From: Christiangramia echinicola DSM 19838
Lineage (GTDB): Bacteria; Bacteroidota; Bacteroidia; Flavobacteriales; Flavobacteriaceae
Length of the DNA stretch: 64,000 bases
NCBI RefSeq assembly: GCF_000423065.1
Contig: NZ_AUHG01000010.1
Coordinates: 868,001 to 932,000, forward strand
Direction of reading: 5' to 3'
The position numbers and the translations under genes were made by a program. The notes beneath the pieces are model-generated. The model saw nothing but the letters and a program-made list of their open reading frames with translations. It was not told where the DNA came from and did not search any database. Shown in pieces: positions 39,401 to 46,891 of this stretch. Numbering within the stretch: position 1 is the first letter of the stretch; the number at the start of each line of letters is the position of its first letter.

Positions 39401-40638
39401 TGGGAACTTTCAGGCCAACGGCTGGCTTTACTTTTGGGTCCCAGAACGATATTAGATATATGGCGGCGGAAAGAGGCTGGTTAACCTTATTTCAAAATTT
39501 CAACCAGCAATATACCGCCCTTAAGAATGAACAATTAGATTATCAGGCTGGGCTTGATTTACTTCCAGATCTTACTATTGAACTTACCGGTAGAAAGAAT
39601 TTTTCAGAGAATTATTCAGAAAACTATAAGGTAGATCCGAATACTTTGGAGTATCAGTCGTTGACTCCATATACCTACGGGAATTTCAATATTTCAACTA
39701 TTCTTATAAAAACGGCTTTTAATAATTCTACTGAAGCGAGTTCGCAAACTTTCGAAACATTTAGAGAAAACAGGATAGAAGTTGCACGTAGATTGGCTTC
39801 AGAAAGAGGTCTTGATCCTGCAGATGTTGATGAGGAAGGTTATCCTCGAGGAATAGGGAAAAGTAATCAGGCGGTATTATTGCCTGCTTTCATTGCTGCG
39901 TACTCCGGGAAGGATGCCGGGGATGTGAAATTAGGAGCTTTCAGGAATTTTCCGCTTCCTAACTGGAATTTGAAATATACCGGTTTAATGAGGCTTGAAT
40001 GGTTTAGAGATAAGTTTAGAAGATTTTCATTAAATCATGGATATCGTTCAGATTATACGCTTAACCAGTTCCAGACGAATCTCGATTACAACCCCGCAAA
40101 TCCAGAAGAATTAAACCAGGCCGGAGATTTTAAAAATCCGGTACTTTACTCGAACCTTGTATTAACAGAGCTTTTTACGCCGCTGGTCAGGATAGATTTT
40201 GAAACTAAAGGAAGTATTCAGATCCTCGCTGAAATGCAAAAAGATCGATCCCTTGCTTTTAGTTTTGATAATAACCTTTTAACCGAATATAGTGGTAATG
40301 AGTATACCCTGGGGACTGGATATAGAATTAAAGATCTTAAAATTGCAACTGCTTTAGGAGGAAGAAGAAGAGTGCTGAGTAGCGACCTTAATTTTAGAGC
40401 AGATGTATCTTATAGAAAGAACCGCACAATCGTAAGGTATCTCGACCTTGCCAATGCCCAGACAATTTCTGGTCAGGATATATGGTCTATTAATTTCAAG
40501 GCAGATTATGCGTTTACCAGGAATTTAACTGCCAGGTTCTATTATGATCATACGTTCTCAGAATATGCAGTTTCAACAGCCTTTCCGCAAACTACGATTA
40601 GATCTGGTTTTACCCTCATATATAATTTCGGAAATTAA
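33484..40638 (+). CDS. sprA: Cell surface protein SprA (type IX secretion translocon)
   Basis: A 2384-residue outer-membrane protein with an N-terminal signal peptide (hydrophobic core residues about 14-26, cut before QETPQDT). The rest is rich in beta strands, aromatic residues and NNP/DN turns, in keeping with the very large beta-barrel known for SprA. It ends in FTLIYNFGN, a typical barrel terminus. SprA forms the outer-membrane channel of the type IX secretion system and is required for gliding in Flavobacterium johnsoniae. The start is TTG at 33484; no ATG is available before the signal peptide. Confidence 0.95.
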   Translation: MRNNYSKLYSPVYLSFLLLLVFSVDSVAQETPQDTTATGYVLGDISLPDPDSIVAKYEYDPILNRYFYKENLGEINLGLPLVLTPQEFEELILQQEMRNYFKLKNDALSGRKEGSEEIQKDLLPDFYVNSNFFETIFGGSEINIVPQGSVELDLGLLYTKQDNPAFSPRNRRNFSFDFDQRISLSLLGQVGERLQITANYDTESTFDFQNQLKLEYTPNEDDIVQKIEVGNVNMPLNNSLIQGAQSLFGFKTQLQFGKTRITGVFSEQKSERRTVNVEGGATVEDFEKFALDYDQDRHFFLAHYFRDTYDEALENYPFINTNIQIKRIQVWVTNRTNNIQNIQDTRNIVAIQDLGETNIPGNIGLDNIPGGFFNQPAGAFPDNPNNDFNPFGITGPGETVLTPAIRDIATVDQGFGSVTVSEGTDYAKLENARQLKPNEYTVNTQLGYISLNQRLSNDEVLGVAFQYTINGEVYQVGEFANDGVNATNDAPDQTPDTGTNPRASQNLVVKMLKSTIINVNEPIWDLMMKNIYSLGAYQLERQDFRMNILYTDPQPLNYIRPVEGTSLPDDVTETPLLRVFNLDKLNVNNDPINDGDGFFDYVPQITIDPQNGNIIFTTVEPFGSHLFEKLDATPNSGTEDYTIPETWNENQQRYVFRAMYRTTKTQAEQEEADKNKFQLKGRYKSAEVEGIPIGFNLPPGSVTVTAGGRILQEGVDYVVNYELGRVQILDEALLASDIPIQVNTENNALFGQQTKRFTGMNVEHQFNENFLIGGTFINLKERPLTQKANYGYEPINNTILGVNFNYSTEVPFLTRLVNKLPNIDTDVISNVSVRGEFAYLVPGSPASDNFDGKATTYIDDFEAAQTAIDINNPLSWELSSVPIGFGGELGNGDLGVGYKRAKMSWYTIDPIFYSNNRPNGISDSDISTYAARRVALSELFPNIDVVQGQSQVVYTMDVSYDPSERGPYNYNPAASGGNNLPNPAGNFGGIMRSINTTNFEQSNVEYIQFWVMDPYIYPENSGNSAGTINFNLGNISEDVLKDGRKQYENGLPEGEGEANTINTAFGSVPADNSLVYAFDTDDAARTLQDAGYDGLQDADESVKFPNFAGLPDPSADNYEYFLNTEGSIIQRYQNYNGTQGNSPTEVTDTNRGNSTLPTAEDINRDNTMNTINSYFEYEIPFFQGMNIDNNQYITDVKELTTTLRNGQELPVRWLQFKIPIFEPTEAVGGIADFRSIRFIRMFLTDFQDPTVLRFGTMDLVRGDYRRYNQSLFEDQGQIENPNTLFEVNAVNIEENENREPIPYVLPPGVEREELYQSNSNIRQNEQSLSLSVCDLEPQDARAVYKNFQIDMRQYKNLEMFLHAESVVNQPPLKDGQLVAFVRMGTDFSDNFYQIEIPLSATLFGATTPEEIWPEVNRLNLELELLQQIKTAVLGDPGLNSTELNFFTEELQQIDAEAPYDMGRLRLGVKGNPSFGNVRLLMVGVKNGTRVDGVTDLCGEVWFNELRLSDLKNEGGWAGVVSMDSNLADFANISATGRRSTVGFGSIEQGPNARSREDLQQYDVVTNVNMGQLLPKKWGVKVPVNYSRGEELITPKYDQEFLDVELDTRLNNIEDPEERDRVEKQSQSYTKRQSINVIGLRKERVGEKTPMPYDIENFAFSTSYNQVDHRDFEIEESLDQSVRVGGTYEFNFPEKNIEPLKNIAVLDSSDYFAIFRDFNINYLPSNINASSNIFRQYNEQKFRSLDLSEGDIGIPTLYQRNYLFDWQYGVNYNLTRSLSFSFNASNNRIIRNYIDDEGFADNSIGLWDNFFNVGDPNLHYQTLQVNYQLPLSKIPVLRFINATYSYTGDFQWQRGSRIFQQLEGIPDIGNSVQNSNSHQINASLNMQDLYNYVGLVEKKAASGAKSIQERSRGVPTLGPPDEDQDEEADQPRPKTNKGYNTFVNVVTGLKTLQVNYRNSRGIFLPGYTESIGFMGTFRPTAGFTFGSQNDIRYMAAERGWLTLFQNFNQQYTALKNEQLDYQAGLDLLPDLTIELTGRKNFSENYSENYKVDPNTLEYQSLTPYTYGNFNISTILIKTAFNNSTEASSQTFETFRENRIEVARRLASERGLDPADVDEEGYPRGIGKSNQAVLLPAFIAAYSGKDAGDVKLGAFRNFPLPNWNLKYTGLMRLEWFRDKFRRFSLNHGYRSDYTLNQFQTNLDYNPANPEELNQAGDFKNPVLYSNLVLTELFTPLVRIDFETKGSIQILAEMQKDRSLAFSFDNNLLTEYSGNEYTLGTGYRIKDLKIATALGGRRRVLSSDLNFRADVSYRKNRTIVRYLDLANAQTISGQDIWSINFKADYAFTRNLTARFYYDHTFSEYAVSTAFPQTTIRSGFTLIYNFGN

Positions 40639-40648
40639 CGAAGCCTTA

Positions 40649-40679
40649 TTTGAACAATTCGGCTAAAAAACTAACTTTG
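40649..40679 (+). promoter_or_regulatory. Promoter of gcvH
   Basis: TTTG (40649-40652), 19 bases, TAACTTTG (40672-40679): an exact match to the flavobacterial consensus, 20 bases before the ATG. It allows the downstream genes to be expressed independently of sprA. Confidence 0.8.
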
Positions 40680-40699
40680 CGGTCTTATAAAACAATACT

Positions 40700-41080
40700 A
40701 TGAATATTCCACAAGAATTAAAGTACACTAAAGACCACGAGTGGGTTAAAATAGAAGGCGACACCGCAACCATTGGAGTTACAGATTTTGCCCAGGGCGA
40801 GCTTGGGGATATCGTATATGTTGAGGTTGAAACTCTTGATGAAACTCTTGAAAAAGAGGAAGTTTTTGGAACAGTAGAAGCCGTTAAGACAGTTTCAGAT
40901 CTTTTTATGCCTCTTTCTGGTGAGATCATTGAATTTAATGATAGCCTTGAGGATGAGCCAGAGAAAGTGAATGAAGATCCTTACGGTGAAGGATGGATGA
41001 TAAAAATTAAGCTGACAGATACTTCAGAAGTTGAAGATCTATTATCTGCAGATGAATATAAGGAAGTAGTTGGTAGCTAG
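40700..41080 (+). CDS. gcvH: Glycine cleavage system H protein
   Basis: A 126-residue lipoyl carrier. The lipoylation site is Lys63 in [11 protein letters not shown], and the fold signature [12 protein letters not shown] is at the N-terminus. It shuttles the aminomethyl group between the P, T and L proteins, none of which are encoded here. It overlaps the next gene by 11 bases. Confidence 0.96.
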   Translation: MNIPQELKYTKDHEWVKIEGDTATIGVTDFAQGELGDIVYVEVETLDETLEKEEVFGTVEAVKTVSDLFMPLSGEIIEFNDSLEDEPEKVNEDPYGEGWMIKIKLTDTSEVEDLLSADEYKEVVGS

Positions 41081-41468
41081 AATATTATTGCTTTTTGCAC
41101 TGATCTATACCAGTGCCATTACTTATTTCTCTTTAATAGTAATGGATTTCAAGGTTAGCGTTGGTGGATTTGATCCCACAGACAAAATGCTCCATGCCGG
41201 AGCATATTTGTTTTTAGCAGTATTGTGGAAATTATACTTTCTATTTAAACACTCTGATTTTGAGCGATATACCTCCAATTTACTATGGGTGGCATTCGCT
41301 TCTTTTCTATTTGGTATGTTAATTGAGGTTTTGCAGGGAACCCTAACCAGTTACAGGACACCCGATTGGTGGGATGTTCTGGCAAATTCTACTGGTGTAG
41401 TACTTGCTGTTTTCTTTTTTATGGTCATGGCGCCGACGGTAAAAAAGCTGAAACAGAAAGTTGCCTAG
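41070..41468 (+). CDS. VanZ-like small membrane protein
   Basis: A 132-residue protein with four hydrophobic segments (about 2-24, 35-55, 68-88, 102-122). [16 protein letters not shown] and [29 protein letters not shown] match the VanZ-like family, with the conserved D-x2-NxxG pattern. Function is unknown for this group. The start is TTG inside the end of gcvH (11-base overlap), so translation is coupled. Confidence 0.82.
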   Translation: MVARILLLFALIYTSAITYFSLIVMDFKVSVGGFDPTDKMLHAGAYLFLAVLWKLYFLFKHSDFERYTSNLLWVAFASFLFGMLIEVLQGTLTSYRTPDWWDVLANSTGVVLAVFFFMVMAPTVKKLKQKVA

Positions 41469-41499
41469 CTAAATTATAACCTTTATTAACTAAACTATT

Positions 41500-42219
41500 A
41501 TGAAACCTAAGAAAAATCCGAAGGCTGACCTTCGTCGGAGATGGGTCCTCTTTCTTCAAATCGGACTCATACTTGTACTATTTTTAACTCTTCAGGCTTT
41601 CCAGTGGAAAACCTATGATACAAAATCTGCAGAAACAGATATTATTAGTATGAATGAAATGACCGAGGAGGTTCCCCCGGTAACTATCGTTCCACAGAAA
41701 ACACCTCCACCACCTCCAAAGATTATAACCGATATTATTGATGAGGTGCCAGATGACAAAGATATTATTGAAGATCCAGTTGTTCCTACCGATCTCGATC
41801 TTAAGGATATTCCAGAGCCAGACGAAATAGAGGAACCTGAAGATCCGGAAGAACCTGTAGATATTCCAATAGATTTCATAGAAGAAGTGCCGATATTTCC
41901 CGGTTGCGAAAGTTTGAGCAAGAACGCCGAACGGAAAAAATGCATGAGTGATAAGATCAGTAATTTCGTAAATAGGGAATTTAATACAGATTTAGGGGCA
42001 GAGCTTGGCCTCACTGGTACGAATCTTGTGACAGTAATGTTTATAGTGAATGAGAAAGGTCTTGTCGAAGAAATCCAGACAAGAGCTCCGCATCCAGAAC
42101 TGGAAAAGGAGGCCCGCAGAGTGATAGGAAAATTACCAGAAATGAAGCCGGGACGTCAACAGGGAAAACCAGTTCCTGTTTCCTATATTATACCTATAAG
42201 GTTTAAAGTTCAGGAGTGA
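41500..42219 (+). CDS. Energy transducer TonB family protein (first paralogue)
   Basis: A 239-residue TonB-like protein. A short cytoplasmic start (MKPKKNPKADLRRRW) is followed by a membrane helix (about 15-34), a Pro-rich stretch (TPPPPPK) and a Pro/Glu/Asp-rich spacer to about residue 125. The C-terminal TonB domain has the paired motifs PIFPGCE and KKCMSDKI and ends in PIRFKVQE. The two cysteines probably form a disulfide in the periplasm. No exbB/exbD is nearby. It is followed by a close paralogue. Confidence 0.88.
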   Translation: MKPKKNPKADLRRRWVLFLQIGLILVLFLTLQAFQWKTYDTKSAETDIISMNEMTEEVPPVTIVPQKTPPPPPKIITDIIDEVPDDKDIIEDPVVPTDLDLKDIPEPDEIEEPEDPEEPVDIPIDFIEEVPIFPGCESLSKNAERKKCMSDKISNFVNREFNTDLGAELGLTGTNLVTVMFIVNEKGLVEEIQTRAPHPELEKEARRVIGKLPEMKPGRQQGKPVPVSYIIPIRFKVQE

Positions 42220-42274
42220 TAATGAGTAGTTTATAAAAATACCGTAGTTTTAATTACTTATTATCCCAGATAAA

Positions 42275-42305
42275 TTTAGTTTTTTAGAAAAAATCTTTAT
42301 TTTAG
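42275..42305 (+). promoter_or_regulatory. Weak candidate promoter of the second tonB
   Basis: TTTA (42275-42278), 19 bases, TATTTTAG (42298-42305): one mismatch in each element, but ideal spacing. Confidence 0.35.
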
Positions 42306-42329
42306 CAACCCTTAACAATATAACGCATT

Positions 42330-43052
42330 ATGGAACCTAAGAAAAATCCGAAGGCTAATTTGAACAGAAACAGAACTTTGTTTCTTCAACTTGGTCTTGT
42401 AGTAGTTCTATTTATAACCTGGAGGGCGATTGAGTGGAAAACTTATGACCCTGATAATATAGATATAGGACAGGTAAATATGGACGCACTTGATGAAGAG
42501 GATGTGCCAATTACTGAAATGCAGAATACGCCACCTCCACCTCCACCACCGCCACCGGCACCGGAAATTATCGAGGTTGTGGAAGATGAGGAAGAAGTTG
42601 AAGAAGACGAAATTCAGTCTACAGAAACTAATCTTGATGAGATCGTAGAAGTGGAAGAAGTTGTTGAGGCTCCGGTAGAGGAGGAAGTTGAAGATGTTCC
42701 GTTTGCGGTTATTGAAGATGTGCCAATTTTTCCAGGATGTGAAAATTTAGGTAACAACGATCAGCGTAAAAAGTGTATGAGTGAAAAGATCTCTAAGTAT
42801 GTGAACAAAGAGTTTGATACAGATCTTGGAGCTGAGCTTGGACTAAGCGGTATCAACCGTGTGATCGTTCAGTTTAGAATTGATGAAAAAGGTAATATTG
42901 GTCAGGTAAGAGCTCGTGCTCCACACCCAAGACTTGAGCAGGAAGCTGCAAGAGTGATCAACAGTCTGCCTAAAATGAAACCAGGTAAACAACGTGGTAA
43001 GCCAGTAGGGGTTATGTATTCTCTTCCTATTGCATTTAAAGTTCAGGACTAA
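42330..43052 (+). CDS. Energy transducer TonB family protein (second paralogue)
   Basis: A 240-residue TonB-like protein, clearly a duplicate of the preceding gene. The first 20 bases or so of coding sequence are almost identical (PKKNPKA). The membrane helix, proline run (TPPPPPPPPPAPE), acidic Glu/Val-rich spacer and C-terminal domain with PIFPGCE and KKCMSEKI occur in the same order. It likely couples the inner-membrane proton gradient to an outer-membrane partner. A strong terminator follows it. Confidence 0.88.
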   Translation: MEPKKNPKANLNRNRTLFLQLGLVVVLFITWRAIEWKTYDPDNIDIGQVNMDALDEEDVPITEMQNTPPPPPPPPPAPEIIEVVEDEEEVEEDEIQSTETNLDEIVEVEEVVEAPVEEEVEDVPFAVIEDVPIFPGCENLGNNDQRKKCMSEKISKYVNKEFDTDLGAELGLSGINRVIVQFRIDEKGNIGQVRARAPHPRLEQEAARVINSLPKMKPGKQRGKPVGVMYSLPIAFKVQD

Positions 43053-43074
43053 GAAATTACTTTCGAAGATATTT

Positions 43075-43102
43075 AATCCCGGCCATTCGCCGGGATTTTT
43101 TA
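43075..43102 (+). terminator. Intrinsic terminator after the second tonB
   Basis: AATCCCGGC (43075-43083), loop CATTC, GCCGGGATT (43089-43097), then T residues. A perfect 9-bp stem. Confidence 0.9.
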
Positions 43103-43168
43103 TTTTATGTAAATTCACTTTTATAAAAACTGTATATTACACCCATAAACCATAGGCCCCTTTAGCGT

Positions 43169-45283
43169 ATGAAGTATATTTTACTTCTTCCAATTTTATT
43201 TTTAAGTTTTCAGATCACCGCGCAGGATACTAATCTTTCTTCTGAAGTTTATCCTGAATTTCCCGAATGTGAGAATGTAGATTTTCAGAACCAGCAACAA
43301 TGCTTTAATCAAACTCTCGTTACTTATGTCACTTCTAATTTCCAGGTTCCTGATGTTGTAAAGGAAGAAAATTATAAAGGTCAGCTAACCATAATTTTTG
43401 AAGTAGATGAAGAAGGAAAATTCCAGTTGATCTATCTGGATGCTGCGTATGAAGAATTAAAGGATGAAACCAAAAGGGTGTTTGAGTCACTTCCAGGCAT
43501 TAAACCAGCCAGATATAATGGGCGTTCGGTGCATATGCAGTTTAAAATGCCGCTAAGGATACCGCTTCAGAATAACGCTGCGATACAGCCAATTCCAGAG
43601 GAAGATGAGATTGCTTTAAAGGTTGAGGATTCAAAGCCTTCTAAGGATGAAAACATTTTATCTGAATATGAAAATATAAAATCTAACGAAATTACCAGTC
43701 CCAGATATAATAGTGAGATTAATATCCCATTATCGCATGAGGTTTATAGCAGGTTTGATGCAGAATTCAATCAGATTGGTACAAATACGCATTCAGCTTC
43801 AAAACCTTTATTATTCAGTGAAGTGAATAGGTATTATGACTTTGAAGCGCACAGAGATGAAATGCTACAGGATCGTTCAACTTATGCGGGTAGAAAACTT
43901 TGGAATGAACATTTGGTTAGATTCCAGACAGATAAATACTGGTTTACTTTAGATCCAGGTTTTGACCTGCAGATAGGGAAAGACTTTGAACAAACTTCTC
44001 ATGATTTCACTTATAATAATGGGAGGCAGTTTATAGTTCAGGGTGGTCTGGGTAAAAAATTTAATTTCTACTCTGTAGTATATGAAACTCAGGGAAGATT
44101 TGCTGAATATTATAATAGGTTCGCTGAATCTATAAAACCTGCCGGTGGCGATCCTGCTATAATTCCGGGGCGCGGAGTAGCTAAAACCTTTATGGACGAC
44201 GGTTATGATTATCCTGTAGCTGAAGGATATTTGTCATTTACTCCTGCCGAATTTATTAATATCCAGTTTGGTCATGGTAAAAATTTTATCGGTGATGGAT
44301 ATAGATCATTATTGTTAAGTGACAATGCCTCTCCTTATCCATATTTAAAACTGAATACCAATTTCTGGAAAATTAAATATACCAACACCTGGATGTCCTT
44401 GCGAGACGTTCGGCCCCAGGTTGTAAATAGTGGGTCTTACAGAACAAAGTATATAGCTAATCACTATTTGAGTCTTAATGTGACCAAAAGACTGAATTTA
44501 GGATTTTTTGAATCTGTGATGTGGGAGAATGATAATGACCGTGGTTTTGATATTAATTATCTGAATCCGGTTATTTTTTACCGGGCCATAGAATTCGCAA
44601 CCGGGGCAGATGGAGGTAATGCAATTATAGGACTAACCGGAAAATATAAATTTTCGAACCAGATGTATGCCTATGGTCAGTGGCTGATAGATGAGTTTTC
44701 TTCGGTAGATGTTTTTGGCGGAGAAGGGAGTTGGAAGAATAAACTGGGATTCCAGGCGGGGTTAAAATATTTTGATGCTTTTAAAGTAGATAATCTCTAT
44801 TTGCAAGCTGAATATAACCAGGTAAGGCCATATACTTTTTCTCATAATTCAATAACACTAAATTACGGTCATAACAATCAATCTATGTCGCACCTGTGGG
44901 GAGCGAATTTTAGAGAATTTATAGCTATCGCCAGATATAAAAAAGATAGGATGTATGGCTCTGCAAAACTGATATTTGGAGAAAGAGGCTTCGATTTTTC
45001 TGAAACAGGAGAATATTACGGTCAGGATATTTATAGAAATGAAGAAGATCGTCCATTTGATACCGGAGTGCAGATTGGGCAGGGAAATACCACGAATTCC
45101 TTTTATTCGGAATTTGAAGCCGGGTATATTGTGAATCCAACTACTAATCTAAAGCTTTTTGCCAGCTTTATTTATCGCGATTTTAATCCGCAAACTAAAA
45201 CCCTGACAAACTTTGAAAATTCAACTACATGGATCAATTTTGGTCTAAGAACAGATATCTTTAACTGGTACTTTGATTATTAA
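43169..45283 (+). CDS. remB: RemB-like gliding motility outer-membrane protein with an N-terminal TonB-C-like domain
   Basis: A 704-residue exported protein with a signal peptide ending ITAQ. Residues about 28-135 resemble the C-terminal domain of the two preceding TonB proteins: EFPECE, then QQCFNQ, LPGIKPARYNG, and MPLRIPLQ at the end. After a charged linker, residues about 185-704 are a beta-rich barrel-like region (FGHGKNFIGDGYRSLLLSD, and a final FGLRTDIFNWYFDY). The barrel part and the location a few genes after sprA match the RemB protein described for Flavobacterium johnsoniae gliding. The name rests on recall and context, not on a search. Confidence 0.72.
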   Translation: MKYILLLPILFLSFQITAQDTNLSSEVYPEFPECENVDFQNQQQCFNQTLVTYVTSNFQVPDVVKEENYKGQLTIIFEVDEEGKFQLIYLDAAYEELKDETKRVFESLPGIKPARYNGRSVHMQFKMPLRIPLQNNAAIQPIPEEDEIALKVEDSKPSKDENILSEYENIKSNEITSPRYNSEINIPLSHEVYSRFDAEFNQIGTNTHSASKPLLFSEVNRYYDFEAHRDEMLQDRSTYAGRKLWNEHLVRFQTDKYWFTLDPGFDLQIGKDFEQTSHDFTYNNGRQFIVQGGLGKKFNFYSVVYETQGRFAEYYNRFAESIKPAGGDPAIIPGRGVAKTFMDDGYDYPVAEGYLSFTPAEFINIQFGHGKNFIGDGYRSLLLSDNASPYPYLKLNTNFWKIKYTNTWMSLRDVRPQVVNSGSYRTKYIANHYLSLNVTKRLNLGFFESVMWENDNDRGFDINYLNPVIFYRAIEFATGADGGNAIIGLTGKYKFSNQMYAYGQWLIDEFSSVDVFGGEGSWKNKLGFQAGLKYFDAFKVDNLYLQAEYNQVRPYTFSHNSITLNYGHNNQSMSHLWGANFREFIAIARYKKDRMYGSAKLIFGERGFDFSETGEYYGQDIYRNEEDRPFDTGVQIGQGNTTNSFYSEFEAGYIVNPTTNLKLFASFIYRDFNPQTKTLTNFENSTTWINFGLRTDIFNWYFDY

Positions 45284-45319
45284 TGATTTTCACCTCTGAA
45301 AATTAACACATTGCCGTCC

Positions 45320-45349
45320 TTGTTAAAACCCAATTAAGAAGTATCTTTG
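45320..45349 (+). promoter_or_regulatory. Promoter of the cyoE oxidase-assembly cluster
   Basis: TTG (45320-45322), 19 bases, TATCTTTG (45342-45349). It lies 22 bases before the TTG start. The palindrome AAAAAAGCTTTTTT (45360-45373) separates it from the start codon. Confidence 0.8.
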
Positions 45350-45371
45350 CGCCAGTTAAAAAAAAGCTTTT

Positions 45372-46274
45372 TTGAGCAACACTCGCGTACATACTTCCAG
45401 CGCTTCAATACTGTCAGATTTTAAGGAAATTACCAAGATGAGGTTGGCTATAAGTGTCGTCTTTTCCTCTGTTGCAGGTTATTTTCTAGGGGCAGATAAT
45501 ATAGACTTTGTCGTTGTTACGTTGCTGGCTATTGGGGGTTACCTTATGGTTGGAGCTTCTAATGCCTATAATCAGATCATCGAGAAGAATCTTGATGCGT
45601 TGATGGATAGGACAAAGAACCGTCCTCTTCCAGCGGGTAGAATGACGAATACAGTTGCCTTTACTATCGCGAGTATTTTTACGGTATTAGGGCTAATAGT
45701 ATTGTATGTTATTAACCCTAAAACGGCAATGTTCGGGGCTATTAGCATATTCCTGTATGTAAGTATATATACTCCTTTAAAAACCAAAACTCCATTATCG
45801 GTATTCGTGGGAGCGTTTCCTGGGGCCATTCCTTTTATGTTAGGATGGGTTGCTGCTACTGGAAGTTTCAGTATAGAACCGGGTACTTTATTTATGATAC
45901 AGTTCTTCTGGCAATTCCCGCATTTCTGGGCAATAGGCTGGTGGTTATTCGACGATTATAAAAAAGGTGGATTCTTTATGTTGCCTACGGGTAAACGCGA
46001 TAAAGGAACTGCGATACAAGTGATCTTGTACACCTGCTGGACGATAATTATCTCGCTTGTGCCTGTATTTGGTGTGACCGGGAAGCTTTTCCTAACACCT
46101 GTTTCAGGGGTGCTTATTTTACTGCTCGGGCTCGGGATGCTTTACTACGCGATTAGACTTTATAAGGAAAAGACAGCAGAGGCTGCTAAAAAATTAATGT
46201 TTGCCAGTGTATCTTATATCACACTTTTGCAAATAATATATGTATTAGATAAATTTATTAGACAATGGATTTAA
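45372..46274 (+). CDS. cyoE: Protohaem IX farnesyltransferase (haem O synthase)
   Basis: A 300-residue UbiA-family prenyltransferase with nine hydrophobic segments. The first Asp-rich motif is NAYNQIIEKNLDALMDRTKNRPLPAGR and the second is the WWLFDDYKKGGF loop. It converts haem B to haem O, the precursor of haem A for the aa3 oxidase. It begins with TTG at 45372 (SNTRVHTSSAS follows) and its stop overlaps the next gene by 10 bases. Confidence 0.94.
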   Translation: MSNTRVHTSSASILSDFKEITKMRLAISVVFSSVAGYFLGADNIDFVVVTLLAIGGYLMVGASNAYNQIIEKNLDALMDRTKNRPLPAGRMTNTVAFTIASIFTVLGLIVLYVINPKTAMFGAISIFLYVSIYTPLKTKTPLSVFVGAFPGAIPFMLGWVAATGSFSIEPGTLFMIQFFWQFPHFWAIGWWLFDDYKKGGFFMLPTGKRDKGTAIQVILYTCWTIIISLVPVFGVTGKLFLTPVSGVLILLLGLGMLYYAIRLYKEKTAEAAKKLMFASVSYITLLQIIYVLDKFIRQWI

Positions 46275-46846
46275 CTCAGGGATCTGACGAAAAGAAACAC
46301 GGCCGGGCAAAGAAGATGATGCTTTGGTTTGGGATAGTAAGTATGACGATGACCTTCGCCGGGCTTACCAGTGCTTATGTGGTGAGTAAGAACAGGCCAG
46401 ACTGGCTGATTGATTTTGAATTGCCTATCGCTTTTTTATGGAGTACCATCGTGATCATTGCCAGTAGCATTACTCTTTATTTGAGTAAGAAAATGATACT
46501 TGCTGGTAATAGGAAAAATGCCAGTGCCTTTTTGATAGGAACATTGATCCTGGCCATTCTCTTTATCGTTTTTCAATTCTACGGTTTTAGCGATATATTA
46601 AGTCAGGGGTATTGGTTTACCGGGGCAGAAAGTACGGTGACTACATCCTTTATCTATATCCTTGTATGTGTGCACTTAGCCCACTTATTCGCAGGTATCA
46701 TAGTATTATTGGTTCTAATTTATAACCATTTTAAACAACGCTATAAGGCAGGGCAAATGCTTGGCTTTGAGCTTGGTGAGACATTCTGGCACTTCGTTGA
46801 TGTGCTTTGGATATTTTTGATTTTGTTTTTCTATTTCTATAGATAA
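46265..46846 (+). CDS. Cytochrome c oxidase subunit III family protein (short)
   Basis: A 193-residue polytopic protein with five hydrophobic segments. It matches the haem-copper oxidase subunit III family: the C-terminus ETFWHFVDVLWIFLILFFYF and the VHLAHLFAGI helix are typical. It overlaps cyoE by 10 bases and is followed by a larger subunit III paralogue. Confidence 0.88.
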   Translation: MDLTQGSDEKKHGRAKKMMLWFGIVSMTMTFAGLTSAYVVSKNRPDWLIDFELPIAFLWSTIVIIASSITLYLSKKMILAGNRKNASAFLIGTLILAILFIVFQFYGFSDILSQGYWFTGAESTVTTSFIYILVCVHLAHLFAGIIVLLVLIYNHFKQRYKAGQMLGFELGETFWHFVDVLWIFLILFFYFYR

Positions 46847-46856
46847 TAAAAATACG

Positions 46857-46864
46857 TATTTTTG
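46857..46864 (+). promoter_or_regulatory. Candidate internal -7 element before the long subunit III gene
   Basis: TATTTTTG matches TANNTTTG, 28 bases before the ATG. No -33 element at the right distance. It may give extra transcription inside the cluster. Confidence 0.35.
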
Positions 46865-46891
46865 CGCATCCTTTAACATTAAAATACTTCT

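Noticed and set aside
45287-45304. Hairpin ATTTTCA-CCTC-TGAAAAT after the RemB-like gene as a terminator
   Set aside because: The stem is short and AT-rich and no T tract follows.
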